Origin: Myxococcales bacterium
GTDB taxonomy: Bacteria; Myxococcota_A; Bradymonadia; UBA7976; UBA1532
DNA length: 64,000 nucleotides
Assembly (NCBI GenBank): GCA_020633435.1
Contig: JACKDP010000001.1
Coordinates: forward strand, 1-64,000
Reading direction: 5' to 3'
The notes beneath the pieces are model-generated. The model was not told the origin of the DNA. It was given only the letters and a program-made list of their open reading frames with translations, and did not search any database. A program made the position numbers and the translations under genes. Shown in pieces: positions 34,142-46,083 of the stretch; position 1 is the stretch's first letter; the number at the start of each line of letters is the position of its first letter.

Positions 34142-35074
34142 TCAACCGCGCTCGGCGCGGACGCTCCGGGCCATGAGGCCAGCGAGGGCGGCCCCGGCCG
34201 GCAGGGCCCCTGCGAACAGAGCCGCCACGGTGTCGACGAGGGGCGCGCGCAGCCGGTGGCGGCGGGCCCGGGCCCCCAGCCGCTCGGCGAGGCCGGCGAG
34301 GTCGGGGTGCGCGGCGCAGGCCCCGGCCGCGTCGCCCGCTGCGAGCAAGGCCCCCGCCCGGAATGAGTCGCCGTCGGCGGCGAAGACGAGCTCGGTGAGC
34401 ACGCCGAGGCCGGCGAGGCCGTAGGCGGTGCCGGCGTTGCCGCCGAGGCCGGTGACCAGCCGGTCCATCTCGGCCACGGCCCGGGTGAGGGCGGTGGCCT
34501 CGGTGGCGGCGCCGACGCCGAGGGCCCGGGCGGCGCCGAGGGCCACGCCGAGCACGGCGGCGAGGGCGTTGGCCAGCTCGACGCCGGCGTGGTCGCGCTC
34601 GGTGTAGACGCGCAGGCGATCGCTGGCGAGGGCGGCCTGCAGCTCCTCGGCCCAGGTGGTGAAGGCGCTGCCCACCACGAGGGCGGCGGGCTGGCCCTTG
34701 CGGACGGCCTCGGCGCTGGCCGCCCCCGCGATGACGGCGACCTGGCGGACGGCGGTGGCCGCGACGATGGCCTCGCCAGGTCGGGCGCCGCTCGGCGTGA
34801 GGCCGGGGGTGATGGTGGCGAAGCGGTGGTTGCCCTGCAGGTGCCGCGCGAGGGCGGCGAGCCGGTCGTCCAGGGTGTCGGCCGAGAGGGCCAGGATGAC
34901 GCGCTCGGCCCCGGCCAGGGCGGCGGCGGCGTCCGTGCCGTGCTCGATGCCGGCGGGCTGCTTGCGCCGGCTGGCCTTGTCGCCCACCAGCAGGACCGTG
35001 TGATCGGCGGCCGCCAGCCGGCGGGCCAGCGCGTCGCCCCAGGGGCCGTCCCCGATGACCGCCCAGGCGCTCAT
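34142..35074 (-). CDS. Glycerol-3-phosphate dehydrogenase-like protein lacking catalytic lysines
   Basis: The product is 310 residues with the overall GpsA fold: an N-terminal dinucleotide loop VIGDGPWGDALA, and the C-domain signatures GVELANALAAVLGVALGAA, TRAVAEMDRL and GGNAGTAYGLAGLGVL. Canonical enzymes have ALKN in the GVELGGALKN block and a second lysine in a KG block near residue 90; here the first position is Ala172 and the second block reads ITPGLTPSG. Both catalytic or substrate-binding lysines are therefore absent. It overlaps the acyltransferase gene by four bases (ATGA), so the two act together, yet it may be a regulatory or altered-specificity paralogue and not a working dehydrogenase. 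I therefore leave the symbol empty. Confidence 0.75.
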   Translation of the reverse strand: MSAWAVIGDGPWGDALARRLAAADHTVLLVGDKASRRKQPAGIEHGTDAAAALAGAERVILALSADTLDDRLAALARHLQGNHRFATITPGLTPSGARPGEAIVAATAVRQVAVIAGAASAEAVRKGQPAALVVGSAFTTWAEELQAALASDRLRVYTERDHAGVELANALAAVLGVALGAARALGVGAATEATALTRAVAEMDRLVTGLGGNAGTAYGLAGLGVLTELVFAADGDSFRAGALLAAGDAAGACAAHPDLAGLAERLGARARRHRLRAPLVDTVAALFAGALPAGAALAGLMARSVRAERG

Positions 35075-36672
35075 GCCACCACCTCCCGCAGGGCATCCGA
35101 GAAGGCCGCGAGGCGATTCCCGTAGAAATACAAGAGCTTGGGGTCGCGGACCACGAGGTCGTCGCTCACCCGGTCGAGGGCGGTGCGCACGTGGTACATG
35201 CCGAACGTCTCGATGGCGACCTGGAGCAGGGCGTCGATGGGGGCCGAGCGCACGGTGTCGTCGAGGCGCAGGCGGCCGGCGGCCTCCAGCTCGACGAGGC
35301 GGCCCCGGACGCGCTCGGCCACGGCGGCCAGGTCGGTGGGATCGTGCACGTCGCCGCTGGTGGTGCGCAGCAGGGTGAAGAGATCGAGGCCCGGCGCGCG
35401 GCGGCGCTCCAGCTCGAAGAGGAGCCAGCCCACGAAGTGCGTGGGCAGGATGACGGTCTCGCGCAGGAAGGCCTCGCCCACGGCCGCCCCGAGCTGGCGG
35501 GTGTACTCGGCGTCGCGGGCGGCGTCGGCCACCGGCTCGCCGTCGCGCTGGAAGTAGCGGGCCGGATCGAGCACGGCGCCGCAGGGGCCGACGCTCTGGC
35601 CCTCGGCGTTGACCTGGTTGCCGAAGACGTCGAGGGGGGCGCCGAAGCGGATGACCATCGTGGTGTCGAGGGCCATGAGCTTCGCCACGAAGTGCACCAC
35701 GCGGCCGAGCTTGCTGAACTCGTCGTCCTCGATGATGTAGCGGGCCTGGCCGGCGGCCTTGAGGTGGTCGGCCACCAGCGTCTCCGCCTCGAGGACGAGG
35801 GGGTAGTTGATGGTGGTGGGCACGATGTAGATGGGGCGGGCGTCGCCGCGCAGGGCGCGCTCGGCCTGGGCCGAGAGGGCGCTGCCCATGAGGCCGAGCT
35901 TGAGCTTCTGCTCCACGGTGCCGGCGCGGGAGCGCGTGCCGCCGGGGAAGAAGAGGCTGTGGTAGCCCCGCTCGATGATGACCTGGCTGTAGGTCTTGAG
36001 GACGTCCTTGTAGAGGACGTGCTGGAGGCGCCGGTCCACCCGGTAGGCCCCCAGGTTGCGCATGAAGTAGCCGATCAGCTTGTTCGTGAAGAGGTTTTTC
36101 CCCGCGCCATAGGTCACGGGGGGCAGGCCCGCCTGCACGAGGGCCCAGCCGAGCACGATGCTGTCGAGGTTGCTCGAGTGGGTGGGCACCACCACCAGGG
36201 TGCCCCGCTCGGCCAGGGTGCGCAGGTGGGCCAGGGGCCCCTCCACGCGGATGCGCGCCGACAGATCCTTGAAGGCCGAGAAGCCGTGGCGCAGGTCGGC
36301 GGTGCTGAAGAGGGCCGAGAGCCCGACGGGCAGCACCCCGGAGGCGAAGCGATAGACCCGGCGGTCGAAGTGACCGACCACATCCGACACATACCAGGTC
36401 GCCAGGCGCTCCACCTCGTCGCGGAGCTGGCGGGCGTCCATCTGGCCGATGCGCCGCGCGAGCTTCTGCCAGGCGGGGAGGCGCTCGGCCTCGCTGCCCG
36501 TGCTGCGCTCGAGGCGGTGGATCTCCTGGATGGCGGCGTCGTTGAGGACGAGCTGGTAGCTGCGGAGGGGATCCCCCTCGGCGTGCCGGCCGAGCTGCTC
36601 GACGACGCGGGCGACGACCTCCTTCTCGAGGTCGGCGCGGTGGGCGTTGAAGTGGAAGAGCGGGGCTTGCAT
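35071..36672 (-). CDS. PlsB/PlsC-type glycerophosphate acyltransferase
   Basis: The product is 533 residues. The acyltransferase motif I H-x4-D is HSSNLD at residues 165-170, motif III is FFPGGTRSR at 241-249, and motif IV is the IVPTTINYP block near 280. The length and the N-terminal helical domain fit a PlsB-like glycerol-3-phosphate acyltransferase better than a short PlsC. It would acylate glycerol 3-phosphate at the inner membrane in phospholipid synthesis. It is translationally coupled to the GpsA-like gene and starts 28 bases after dam. All catalytic motifs are intact. Which acyl donor is used cannot be told. Confidence 0.8.
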   Translation of the reverse strand: MQAPLFHFNAHRADLEKEVVARVVEQLGRHAEGDPLRSYQLVLNDAAIQEIHRLERSTGSEAERLPAWQKLARRIGQMDARQLRDEVERLATWYVSDVVGHFDRRVYRFASGVLPVGLSALFSTADLRHGFSAFKDLSARIRVEGPLAHLRTLAERGTLVVVPTHSSNLDSIVLGWALVQAGLPPVTYGAGKNLFTNKLIGYFMRNLGAYRVDRRLQHVLYKDVLKTYSQVIIERGYHSLFFPGGTRSRAGTVEQKLKLGLMGSALSAQAERALRGDARPIYIVPTTINYPLVLEAETLVADHLKAAGQARYIIEDDEFSKLGRVVHFVAKLMALDTTMVIRFGAPLDVFGNQVNAEGQSVGPCGAVLDPARYFQRDGEPVADAARDAEYTRQLGAAVGEAFLRETVILPTHFVGWLLFELERRRAPGLDLFTLLRTTSGDVHDPTDLAAVAERVRGRLVELEAAGRLRLDDTVRSAPIDALLQVAIETFGMYHVRTALDRVSDDLVVRDPKLLYFYGNRLAAFSDALREVVA

Positions 36673-36700
36673 GGCGCCACTCTACACCGGTCTGCGCGCG

Positions 36701-37567
36701 CTACGTAGGGGGAGGCGGCACGAGCCAGGCGAGGAGCTCGAGGACGGGGGCGCGACCGCTGCCGTTGCGGTTGATGCTGCGCCGCACGGGGACGTGGGTG
36801 CGGTTCTGCCCGCGGACGCGGGGGTAGAGCCGCTTCGTCTCGGGCGTCCAGGAGTTGGACAGGACGGCGTGGTGGATGCCGCGGGTGGGCAGCGCCGCGA
36901 ACGTGGCCGCCAGCCGCGCGTGCTCGTCGGCGCCGAAGCGCATGCCGTCGTAGCTGGTGAAGCTCGACGTCTTGCTCAGGGGCACGTAGGGCGGATCCAG
37001 GTAGACGGCCGCGCCCGGCTCGGCCCGCTGGAGGACCGCGTCGAAGTCCCCCTCGACGATGTCGACGCCCTGCAGGACCTCGCTGCACCGGCGCAGGTTG
37101 TCGACGTCGATGCGCTGGGGGGTGGCGTAGCGGCCGAAGGGCACGTTGAAGCGGCCCTTGCGGTTGAGGCGATACAGCCCGTTGAAGCAGTGGCGGTTGA
37201 GCCAGATCACGCGGGCGGCGCGCTGCGTCGGGGTCAGGGACGCCAGGTCGACGCCGTCGCGCACATGGTAGTACGTCGCCTCGTCGGCGGCCCAGGCGGC
37301 GCAGGCGGCGATGAGGCCCTCCACGTCGTCGCGCACCGTGAGCCAGACGGCCACCAGCTCGGGGTTGCGGTCGCCGAGGAGGGCGCGCTGGAGGCGCCCG
37401 GCGCGGGCCAGGGCGAAGAAGACGGCGCCCCCGCCCACGAACGGCTCGACGTACTGGGGGATGCTCGCGGGCAGCTTGCTCAGGATGCGCGGCACCAGCT
37501 CGGACTTGCCGCCGGCCCACTTCAAGAAGGGGCGTGGGGAGTTGAGCGTGTTGAAGCCACGGGCCAT
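36701..37567 (-). CDS. dam: Dam-type DNA adenine methyltransferase (D12 class)
   Basis: The product is 288 residues, close to the usual size of Dam enzymes. PRPFLKWAGGKSELV at residues 11-25 is the SAM-binding motif I and DPPY at 191-194 is the catalytic motif IV. FNGLYRLNRKGRFNVPFG is the typical recognition-side block. The family methylates adenine in GATC or similar sites. No restriction endonuclease gene adjoins, so it is probably solitary and used in repair, replication or regulation. The ATG at 37567 was chosen over upstream frame extension because the family N-terminus begins there. It may be cotranscribed with the acyltransferase gene and is divergent from boxC. Confidence 0.85.
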   Translation of the reverse strand: MARGFNTLNSPRPFLKWAGGKSELVPRILSKLPASIPQYVEPFVGGGAVFFALARAGRLQRALLGDRNPELVAVWLTVRDDVEGLIAACAAWAADEATYYHVRDGVDLASLTPTQRAARVIWLNRHCFNGLYRLNRKGRFNVPFGRYATPQRIDVDNLRRCSEVLQGVDIVEGDFDAVLQRAEPGAAVYLDPPYVPLSKTSSFTSYDGMRFGADEHARLAATFAALPTRGIHHAVLSNSWTPETKRLYPRVRGQNRTHVPVRRSINRNGSGRAPVLELLAWLVPPPPT

Positions 37568-37676
37568 GGCCGCGGAACCTAGTTTGCGCCCGCGCGGCGC
37601 GCAAGTCCCTCGACTCCAGCCCGCCGCCTGCCTACCCTGGGGCAACTCCGCGACCCGACAGAGCGACCGAGCGCCC

Positions 37677-39314
37677 ATGCAGATCCAGAGCTTCGAGACC
37701 CACCCCGACGTCTGGCGCCACTGGCGCCTCGCCATCGACGGCCCCATCGCGCGGCTGGCCATGGACGTCCAGGAGGAGGAGGACGCCCCGTACCTGCTCA
37801 AGCTCAACAGCTACGACGTCTTCGTGGACATCGAGCTGGCCGACGCCATCAACCGCCTGCGGTTCGAGCACCCCGAAGTGCGCGCCGTCGTCGTCACGTC
37901 GGCCAAGGACCGCATCTTCTGCGCGGGCGCCAACATTCCCATGCTCGCGTCCAGCCCCCACGCCTTCAAGGTCAACTTCTGCAAGCTGACGAACGAGACG
38001 CGGCTGGGCATCGAGGACGCCAGCGCCACCTCGGGGCAGCGCTACCTCTGCGCGGTGAACGGCACGGCGAGCGGCGGCGGCTACGAGCTGGCCATCGCCT
38101 GCGACGAGATCATCCTGGTGGACGATCGCAGCTCGGCGGTGAGCCTGCCCGAGGTGCCCCTGCTGGGGGTGCTGCCGGGCACCGGCGGCCTGACGCGGGT
38201 GGTCGACAAGCGCAAGGTGCGGCGCGACCTCGCGGACTGCTTCTCCAGCATGGCCGAGGGCGTGCGCGGCAAGCGGGCGGTGGAGTGGGGGCTGGTGGAC
38301 GCCAGCGTGAAGCTCTCGCAGTTCGGCGAGGCCGTCAGCGCCCGGGCCGCGGCCCTGGCCGACGCCTCCCCGCGGCCGACGGAGGGGCCGGCCGTCGCCT
38401 GGAAACCCCTGAAGATCCAGGTAGATGACGACGGCTCGCGCCACTACCCGTTCCTCGACCTGGCCGTGAATCGGGGCGCGCGCCACGCCACCATCACCGT
38501 TAAGGTGCCTGGCCAGGCCGGCCCGGCGGACGTGGCGGGCCTGCGGGCCCTGGGGGTGGACTGGTGGCCGCTGGCCGTCTTCCGGGCCCTCGACGACGCC
38601 CTGCTGCACCTGCGGTTCAACGAGCTGGAGGTCGGGGCCATCAGCCTGCGCACCCAGGGCGACGCGGCGGTGGTGCTGGCCTACGACGCCGTGCTCGAGG
38701 CCCAGGCCCAGGAGCACCTGGTCTTCGAGACGCGCCACTTCATCCGGCGGGTGCTCAAGCGGCTCGATGTGACGGCCAAGACGCTCTTCGCGCTCATCGA
38801 CGAGGGCTCCTGCTTCGCGGGCACCCTGCTGGAGCTGGCGCTGGCGGCGGATCGCAGCTTCATGCTCGACGATCCCGACGAGGCGGTGGCGGTGACGGTG
38901 GGGGCCCTCAACGGCGGCGCCTACCCCATGGGCAACGGCCTCACGCGGCTGCAGACGCGCTTCCTGGGCCAGCCGGCGCGGGTGGGCGAGATCATGGAGC
39001 AGGCCGGCGAGGCGCTGCCCACCCAGGCCGCCGACGCCCTCGGGCTGGTGACGTTCGCCCCCGATGACATCGACTGGGAGGACGAGGTGCGCGTGGCCGT
39101 CGAGGAGCGCGCCAGCATGTCGCCCGACGCCCTCACCGGCATGGAGGCCAACCTCCGCTTCGCCGGGCCCGAGACCCTCGAGACCAAGATCTTCGGCCGC
39201 CTGTCGGCCTGGCAGAACTGGATCTTCCAGCGCCCCAACGCGGTCGGCCCGCAGGGCGCGCTGAAGGCGTTCGGCCAGCCCACCCCGGCCCGGTTTGCAT
39301 GGGAGCGCACCTGA
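37677..39314 (+). CDS. boxC: 2,3-epoxybenzoyl-CoA dihydrolase BoxC
   Basis: The product is 545 residues, the size of BoxC. It has two tandem crotonase-like halves: IFCAGANIPML and NGTASGGGYELAIACDEI in the first, and SCFAGTLLELALAADRSFML in the second. BoxC hydrolyses 2,3-epoxybenzoyl-CoA to the ring-opened semialdehyde-CoA and formate in aerobic benzoate degradation. The ATG at 37677 starts the conserved N-terminus. The stop is two bases before boxB, so the two genes are cotranscribed. The BoxA reductase and a benzoate-CoA ligase are not in this window. Confidence 0.9.
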   Translation: MQIQSFETHPDVWRHWRLAIDGPIARLAMDVQEEEDAPYLLKLNSYDVFVDIELADAINRLRFEHPEVRAVVVTSAKDRIFCAGANIPMLASSPHAFKVNFCKLTNETRLGIEDASATSGQRYLCAVNGTASGGGYELAIACDEIILVDDRSSAVSLPEVPLLGVLPGTGGLTRVVDKRKVRRDLADCFSSMAEGVRGKRAVEWGLVDASVKLSQFGEAVSARAAALADASPRPTEGPAVAWKPLKIQVDDDGSRHYPFLDLAVNRGARHATITVKVPGQAGPADVAGLRALGVDWWPLAVFRALDDALLHLRFNELEVGAISLRTQGDAAVVLAYDAVLEAQAQEHLVFETRHFIRRVLKRLDVTAKTLFALIDEGSCFAGTLLELALAADRSFMLDDPDEAVAVTVGALNGGAYPMGNGLTRLQTRFLGQPARVGEIMEQAGEALPTQAADALGLVTFAPDDIDWEDEVRVAVEERASMSPDALTGMEANLRFAGPETLETKIFGRLSAWQNWIFQRPNAVGPQGALKAFGQPTPARFAWERT

Positions 39315-39316
39315 CC

Positions 39317-40741
<1,425 letters not shown>

Positions 40742-40764
40742 GCCAGACCGACGGAGGAGCCGCG

Positions 40765-41958
40765 TTGCCCGCCTTCATCACGCGCGTTCGCCTGCACAAC
40801 TACAAGAGCATCGCGGACTGCGACGTTCAGCTCGGCGAGCTGACCTTCGTGGTCGGGCCGAATGGCTCGGGCAAGAGCAACTTCCTGGACGCCTTGCGGT
40901 TGGTGGCGGATGCGCTCAATGCGCCGTTGGATCACGCCATCCGGGATCGTGGGGGTATCAACGACGTGCGCAGGCGCTCGCAAGGCCACCCCAACAACTT
41001 CTCGATTCGCCTGGACTTTGTGCTGCCTGATGGGGCGCCAGGGCACTTTGCCTTCGAGGTCCACGCCCCCGCCAAGGGAGTGTTTCAGATCAAGAAGGAG
41101 CAATGCTCGGCTGGGGTGATGCCGACCGAGCGGTACGTGGTCGAGAGCGGTGTCCTGACGGAGTGTACCGTCGCCTCGCCACCAGCCGTCGGTGGGGCTG
41201 ACCGCTTCTACCTGGTCAACCTCTCCGGGCACCCGGCCTTTCGTCCGGTCTTCGATGCGCTCTCGAACATGGGCTTCTACAACCCGGTGCCGGCCGTAAT
41301 TCGGGAGGTCCAGCCACCGCACCCCGGTCAGATTCTCGGCCGAGACGGCCACAACCTCGCGAGCGTCCTCGGCCGTCTCGAAGAGACTTCCCCGGCCATC
41401 AAAGAGCGTGTCGAGAGCTTCCTCGCCAAGGTGGTCCCCGGCACCGAGGGTGTCCGGCGGGAGAGCTTTGCCAACAAAGAGACCCTGGAGTTCCGGCAGG
41501 TTGTGCAAGGATCGAAGGCTGCGTGGCGCTTCTATGCCAACAGCATGTCGGATGGCACCTTGCGCGCGCTGGCAGTACTCGTCGCGTTGTTCCAGACCCG
41601 AGGCGACGGCTCGTCGCCCGTGCCACTGGTGGGCATCGAGGAGCCGGAGAGCGCACTGCACCCCTACGCGACCTCGGTACTCCTGGAGGCCCTCCAGGAA
41701 GCGAGCCGAAAGACCCAGGTCATCGTGACGAGCCATAGCCCCGACCTGCTCGACAACAAGGGCCTGCGCGATGACCAGATTCTGGCGGTTGAGTCGAACG
41801 GTGGCACCACTACGGTCGGGGCGGTCAGCCCAGGTGCCCGAGAGGCCATTCGCCAGCAACTCTATACCCCGGGCGAGTTGCACCGCATGCACCAGCTCGT
41901 CCAGGACGCCGAGGTCCAGAAGGTCACCGGACGCCAGCTGGATCTATTCGAGGCATGA
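40765..41958 (+). CDS. AAA/ABC-type ATPase (AAA15-like), second defence-type pair
   Basis: The product is 397 residues from a TTG with GGAGGAG five bases upstream. Walker A GPNGSGKS is at residues 31-38, the signature NSMSDGTLRALAVLVALF near 255, Walker B LVGIEEPESALHP near 290, and the H-loop VIVTSHSPDLLDN near 325. The N-terminal VRLHNYKSIADCDVQLGELT is the AAA15/OLD-type opening. It begins 23 bases after boxB on the same strand and its stop overlaps the DUF4276 gene by four bases. GC at third positions is visibly lower than in boxB. It is the same two-gene architecture as the BREX-embedded pair but shorter and clearly diverged. Confidence 0.85.
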   Translation: MPAFITRVRLHNYKSIADCDVQLGELTFVVGPNGSGKSNFLDALRLVADALNAPLDHAIRDRGGINDVRRRSQGHPNNFSIRLDFVLPDGAPGHFAFEVHAPAKGVFQIKKEQCSAGVMPTERYVVESGVLTECTVASPPAVGGADRFYLVNLSGHPAFRPVFDALSNMGFYNPVPAVIREVQPPHPGQILGRDGHNLASVLGRLEETSPAIKERVESFLAKVVPGTEGVRRESFANKETLEFRQVVQGSKAAWRFYANSMSDGTLRALAVLVALFQTRGDGSSPVPLVGIEEPESALHPYATSVLLEALQEASRKTQVIVTSHSPDLLDNKGLRDDQILAVESNGGTTTVGAVSPGAREAIRQQLYTPGELHRMHQLVQDAEVQKVTGRQLDLFEA

Positions 41959-42542
41959 CGACCCTGGTGTGCATCGTGGAGGGTCACGGCGAAGTGGAGG
42001 CCCTTCCGGTGCTCGTCCGCCGTGTGGCCGGCGAGATTCTCGGCCGCTGGGACGTCGCTGTGCCGTCGCCGATCCGACTGCCGCGCGGTCGCATCGTCGG
42101 TGACGGTGCCGAGCTTGGGCGGGCGCTGGGGCTGGCGAGCATCCAGTTGAAGGGTGGGCCAGGTGGGATCCTGGTTGTGATCGATGCCGATGACGACGCA
42201 GCCTGCCAGCTTGGGCCGACCCTGCAGTCCCGCTGCCAGGCTCTTCGACCGGACCTGACGACTGCGGTCGTGCTGGCCGAGCGCGAGTACGAGGCCTGGT
42301 TCGTCGCAGCTCGCTCCTCGCTCGCCGCGCGGGGGGTGCTGAGGGCGACCGACGAAGCGGTCTCCGAGACGCTCCGGGACTGCAAGGGCTGGGTGGACCG
42401 TCACACTCCCAACGGCTACAGCGAGCGCCTGGATCAGGCCCGCCTCTCGGCGCAGCTCGACCTGGCCGAGGCCAAGAGCGCGTCGTCGTTTCGCAAACTC
42501 GTCCGAGAGATCGGGCGGCTCGTTACTCGTCCAGCGCCTTGA
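41955..42542 (+). CDS. DUF4276 (TOPRIM-like) protein, second defence-type pair
   Basis: The product is 195 residues. It shows VCIVEGHGEVEALPVLV with E9 and E13, LVVIDADDDAA with D77/D79, and AEREYEAWFVA, the acidic set of DUF4276/TOPRIM-fold proteins. It is translationally coupled to the ATPase (ATGA). A nuclease-type effector role in an AbiL/OLD/PARIS-like system is inferred from family knowledge. The C-terminus overlaps the 3' end of the convergent secreted-protein gene by 20 bases. The acidic motifs are closer to the canonical pattern than those of the copy at 19380-20006. Confidence 0.8.
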   Translation: MTTLVCIVEGHGEVEALPVLVRRVAGEILGRWDVAVPSPIRLPRGRIVGDGAELGRALGLASIQLKGGPGGILVVIDADDDAACQLGPTLQSRCQALRPDLTTAVVLAEREYEAWFVAARSSLAARGVLRATDEAVSETLRDCKGWVDRHTPNGYSERLDQARLSAQLDLAEAKSASSFRKLVREIGRLVTRPAP

Positions 42543-43365
42543 CGAGCTCGGGGCACTGGTCCTGCTCGAGCTGGATGGGCCCGCCGCCGCCCTCGCCGAG
42601 GGCGGTGATGGCCGTCCCCTTCACCACCACCGTCAGCAGCCACCGCGTGCTGCGCTGGCAGGGGCCGTTCTTCTGGCCCTCGTCGGTGTAGGTGACGCGG
42701 GCGTCGCCCAGGACGCGGATGTGGCCGTTGGCGTCGCGGTCGGCCTGGGCGAGCACGGCCTCGGCGCTGTCGGCCTTCATGCGCGTCTCGACGACGGTGT
42801 CGCTCCAGTAGGCGGGCACCGGGATGCGGACGGTGAAGAAGCCGTCGTCCGCCGGGGTGACCTGGAGCTGGTCGGCGGGCAGGGCGTAGTCGAACTGGTC
42901 CTTCGCCAGCGTCCAGACGTTCTGGCCCGGCTGGGGGACCTCGACGGTGCGCCGGGGGCCGGTGGTGCCGGGGCAGCGCACGGGGCCGGGCTTGCCGGGG
43001 CTCTGGAAGGTGCCGTAGGAGGCGCGTGGCGCCTCCAGGACGAGGAAGCTGCCGGGCGGGATGGCGCCGGTGAAGCGGCGCAGGCGCGCGCCGCGGCAGC
43101 GCTGGCCCGTCTCCTCGAAGCGCCCCTTGATGGGCAGCTTGCAGCCATCGATGCGCAGGCGGATGCCGGCCGTGGGCAGGTCGGAGACGCCCATGCGGCT
43201 GCACGGGCCCCCCGGCGCGCAGCTCTGGGTGGCGCTGAAGTGCAGCAGGTGCAGGGGGCCGCGCGTCCACGTCTCGCCGCGGCAGTCGCCGTTGACCGGC
43301 TCGAGGACGTGGATGGTGGCCGCGCTCATGAGCACGGCCGGCAGGAAGAAGCTGAGGAAGATCAA
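42523..43365 (-). CDS. Predicted exported or membrane-anchored protein, unknown
   Basis: The product is about 280 residues. The N-terminus (IFLSFFLPAVLMSAATIHV) is a hydrophobic anchor or signal. About ten cysteines are spread over the rest (CRGETW, CAPGGPCSR, CRGARLRRF), suggesting an extracytoplasmic location. The start is a TTG four bases after the sdhB stop; an internal ATG at 43329 is the alternative but lacks a ribosome binding site. Its spacing implies cotranscription with sdhCAB, although no link to succinate oxidation is evident. No family recognised. Confidence 0.6.
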   Translation of the reverse strand: MIFLSFFLPAVLMSAATIHVLEPVNGDCRGETWTRGPLHLLHFSATQSCAPGGPCSRMGVSDLPTAGIRLRIDGCKLPIKGRFEETGQRCRGARLRRFTGAIPPGSFLVLEAPRASYGTFQSPGKPGPVRCPGTTGPRRTVEVPQPGQNVWTLAKDQFDYALPADQLQVTPADDGFFTVRIPVPAYWSDTVVETRMKADSAEAVLAQADRDANGHIRVLGDARVTYTDEGQKNGPCQRSTRWLLTVVVKGTAITALGEGGGGPIQLEQDQCPELVKALDE

Positions 43366-43369
43366 GGCC

Positions 43370-44148
43370 TCAGCGCCGGACGGTGCGCTGCTGGGCCGCC
43401 TCGCGCCCGCCGATGGCGGCCTTGAGGTAGTCGCGGTTCAGCCGGGCGATGAACTCGAGCTTGATGCCCTTGGGGCAGGCCGACTCGCACTCGCCGTGGT
43501 TGGTGCAGCCACCGAAGCCCTCGGCCTCCATCTGGGCGACCATGGCCAGCACGCGGGGGCCGCGCTCGGCCTGGCCCTGGGGCAGGACGCCGAGGTGGGT
43601 GACCTTGGCCGCCGTGAAGAGCATGGCGGAGGCGTTGGGGCAGGCCGCCACGCAGGCGCCGCAGCCGATGCACTGGGCGGCGTCCATGGAGAGGTCGGCG
43701 TCCGTCTTGGGGACGGGGATCTCGTTGGCGTCCCGGGGGGCCGCCGTGTTGACCGAGATGTAGCCGCCGGCCTGGATGATGCGGTCGAAGGCGCCGCGAT
43801 CGACCACCAGGTCGCGCACCACGGGGAAGGCCGCGGCGCGCCACGGCTCCAGCCACAACTCGTCGCCGTCCTTGAACTTGCGCATATGGAGCTGGCAGGT
43901 CGTCGTCAGCTCCTGGGGGCCGTGGGGCACGCCGTTGACCACCATGCCGCAGGCCCCGCAGATGCCCTCGCGGCAGTCGTGGTCGAAGGCCACGGGCTCG
44001 TCCTTGCCGCCCGCGAGGATCTCCTCGTTGAGCTGGTCGAGCATCTCCAGGAAGGAGCTGTCGGGGCTGACCCCGGCGAGCTTGTAGGTGGCAAAGCCGC
44101 CCTTGTCGGTGGCCTTCTTCTGCCGCCAGATGTGCAGGGTGAGGTTCA

Positions 44149-44149
<1 letters not shown>
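43370..44149 (-). CDS. sdhB: Succinate dehydrogenase iron-sulfur subunit
   Basis: The product is 259 residues. The [2Fe-2S] motif CREGICGACG lies near residue 60, and the C-terminal CIGCGACVAACPNAS and CESACPKGI motifs bind the [3Fe-4S]/[4Fe-4S] clusters. It passes electrons from SdhA to the cytochrome b subunit in complex II. The ATG overlaps the sdhA stop (TGATG). Motifs are complete. Confidence 0.93.
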
Positions 44150-46074
<1,925 letters not shown>

Positions 46075-46083
46075 CACCGCCTC

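Noticed and set aside
36701..37567. Restriction-modification system around the Dam-type methyltransferase
   Set aside because: Neighbours are lipid and benzoyl-CoA genes; the only HNH nuclease is 15 kb away in another operon.
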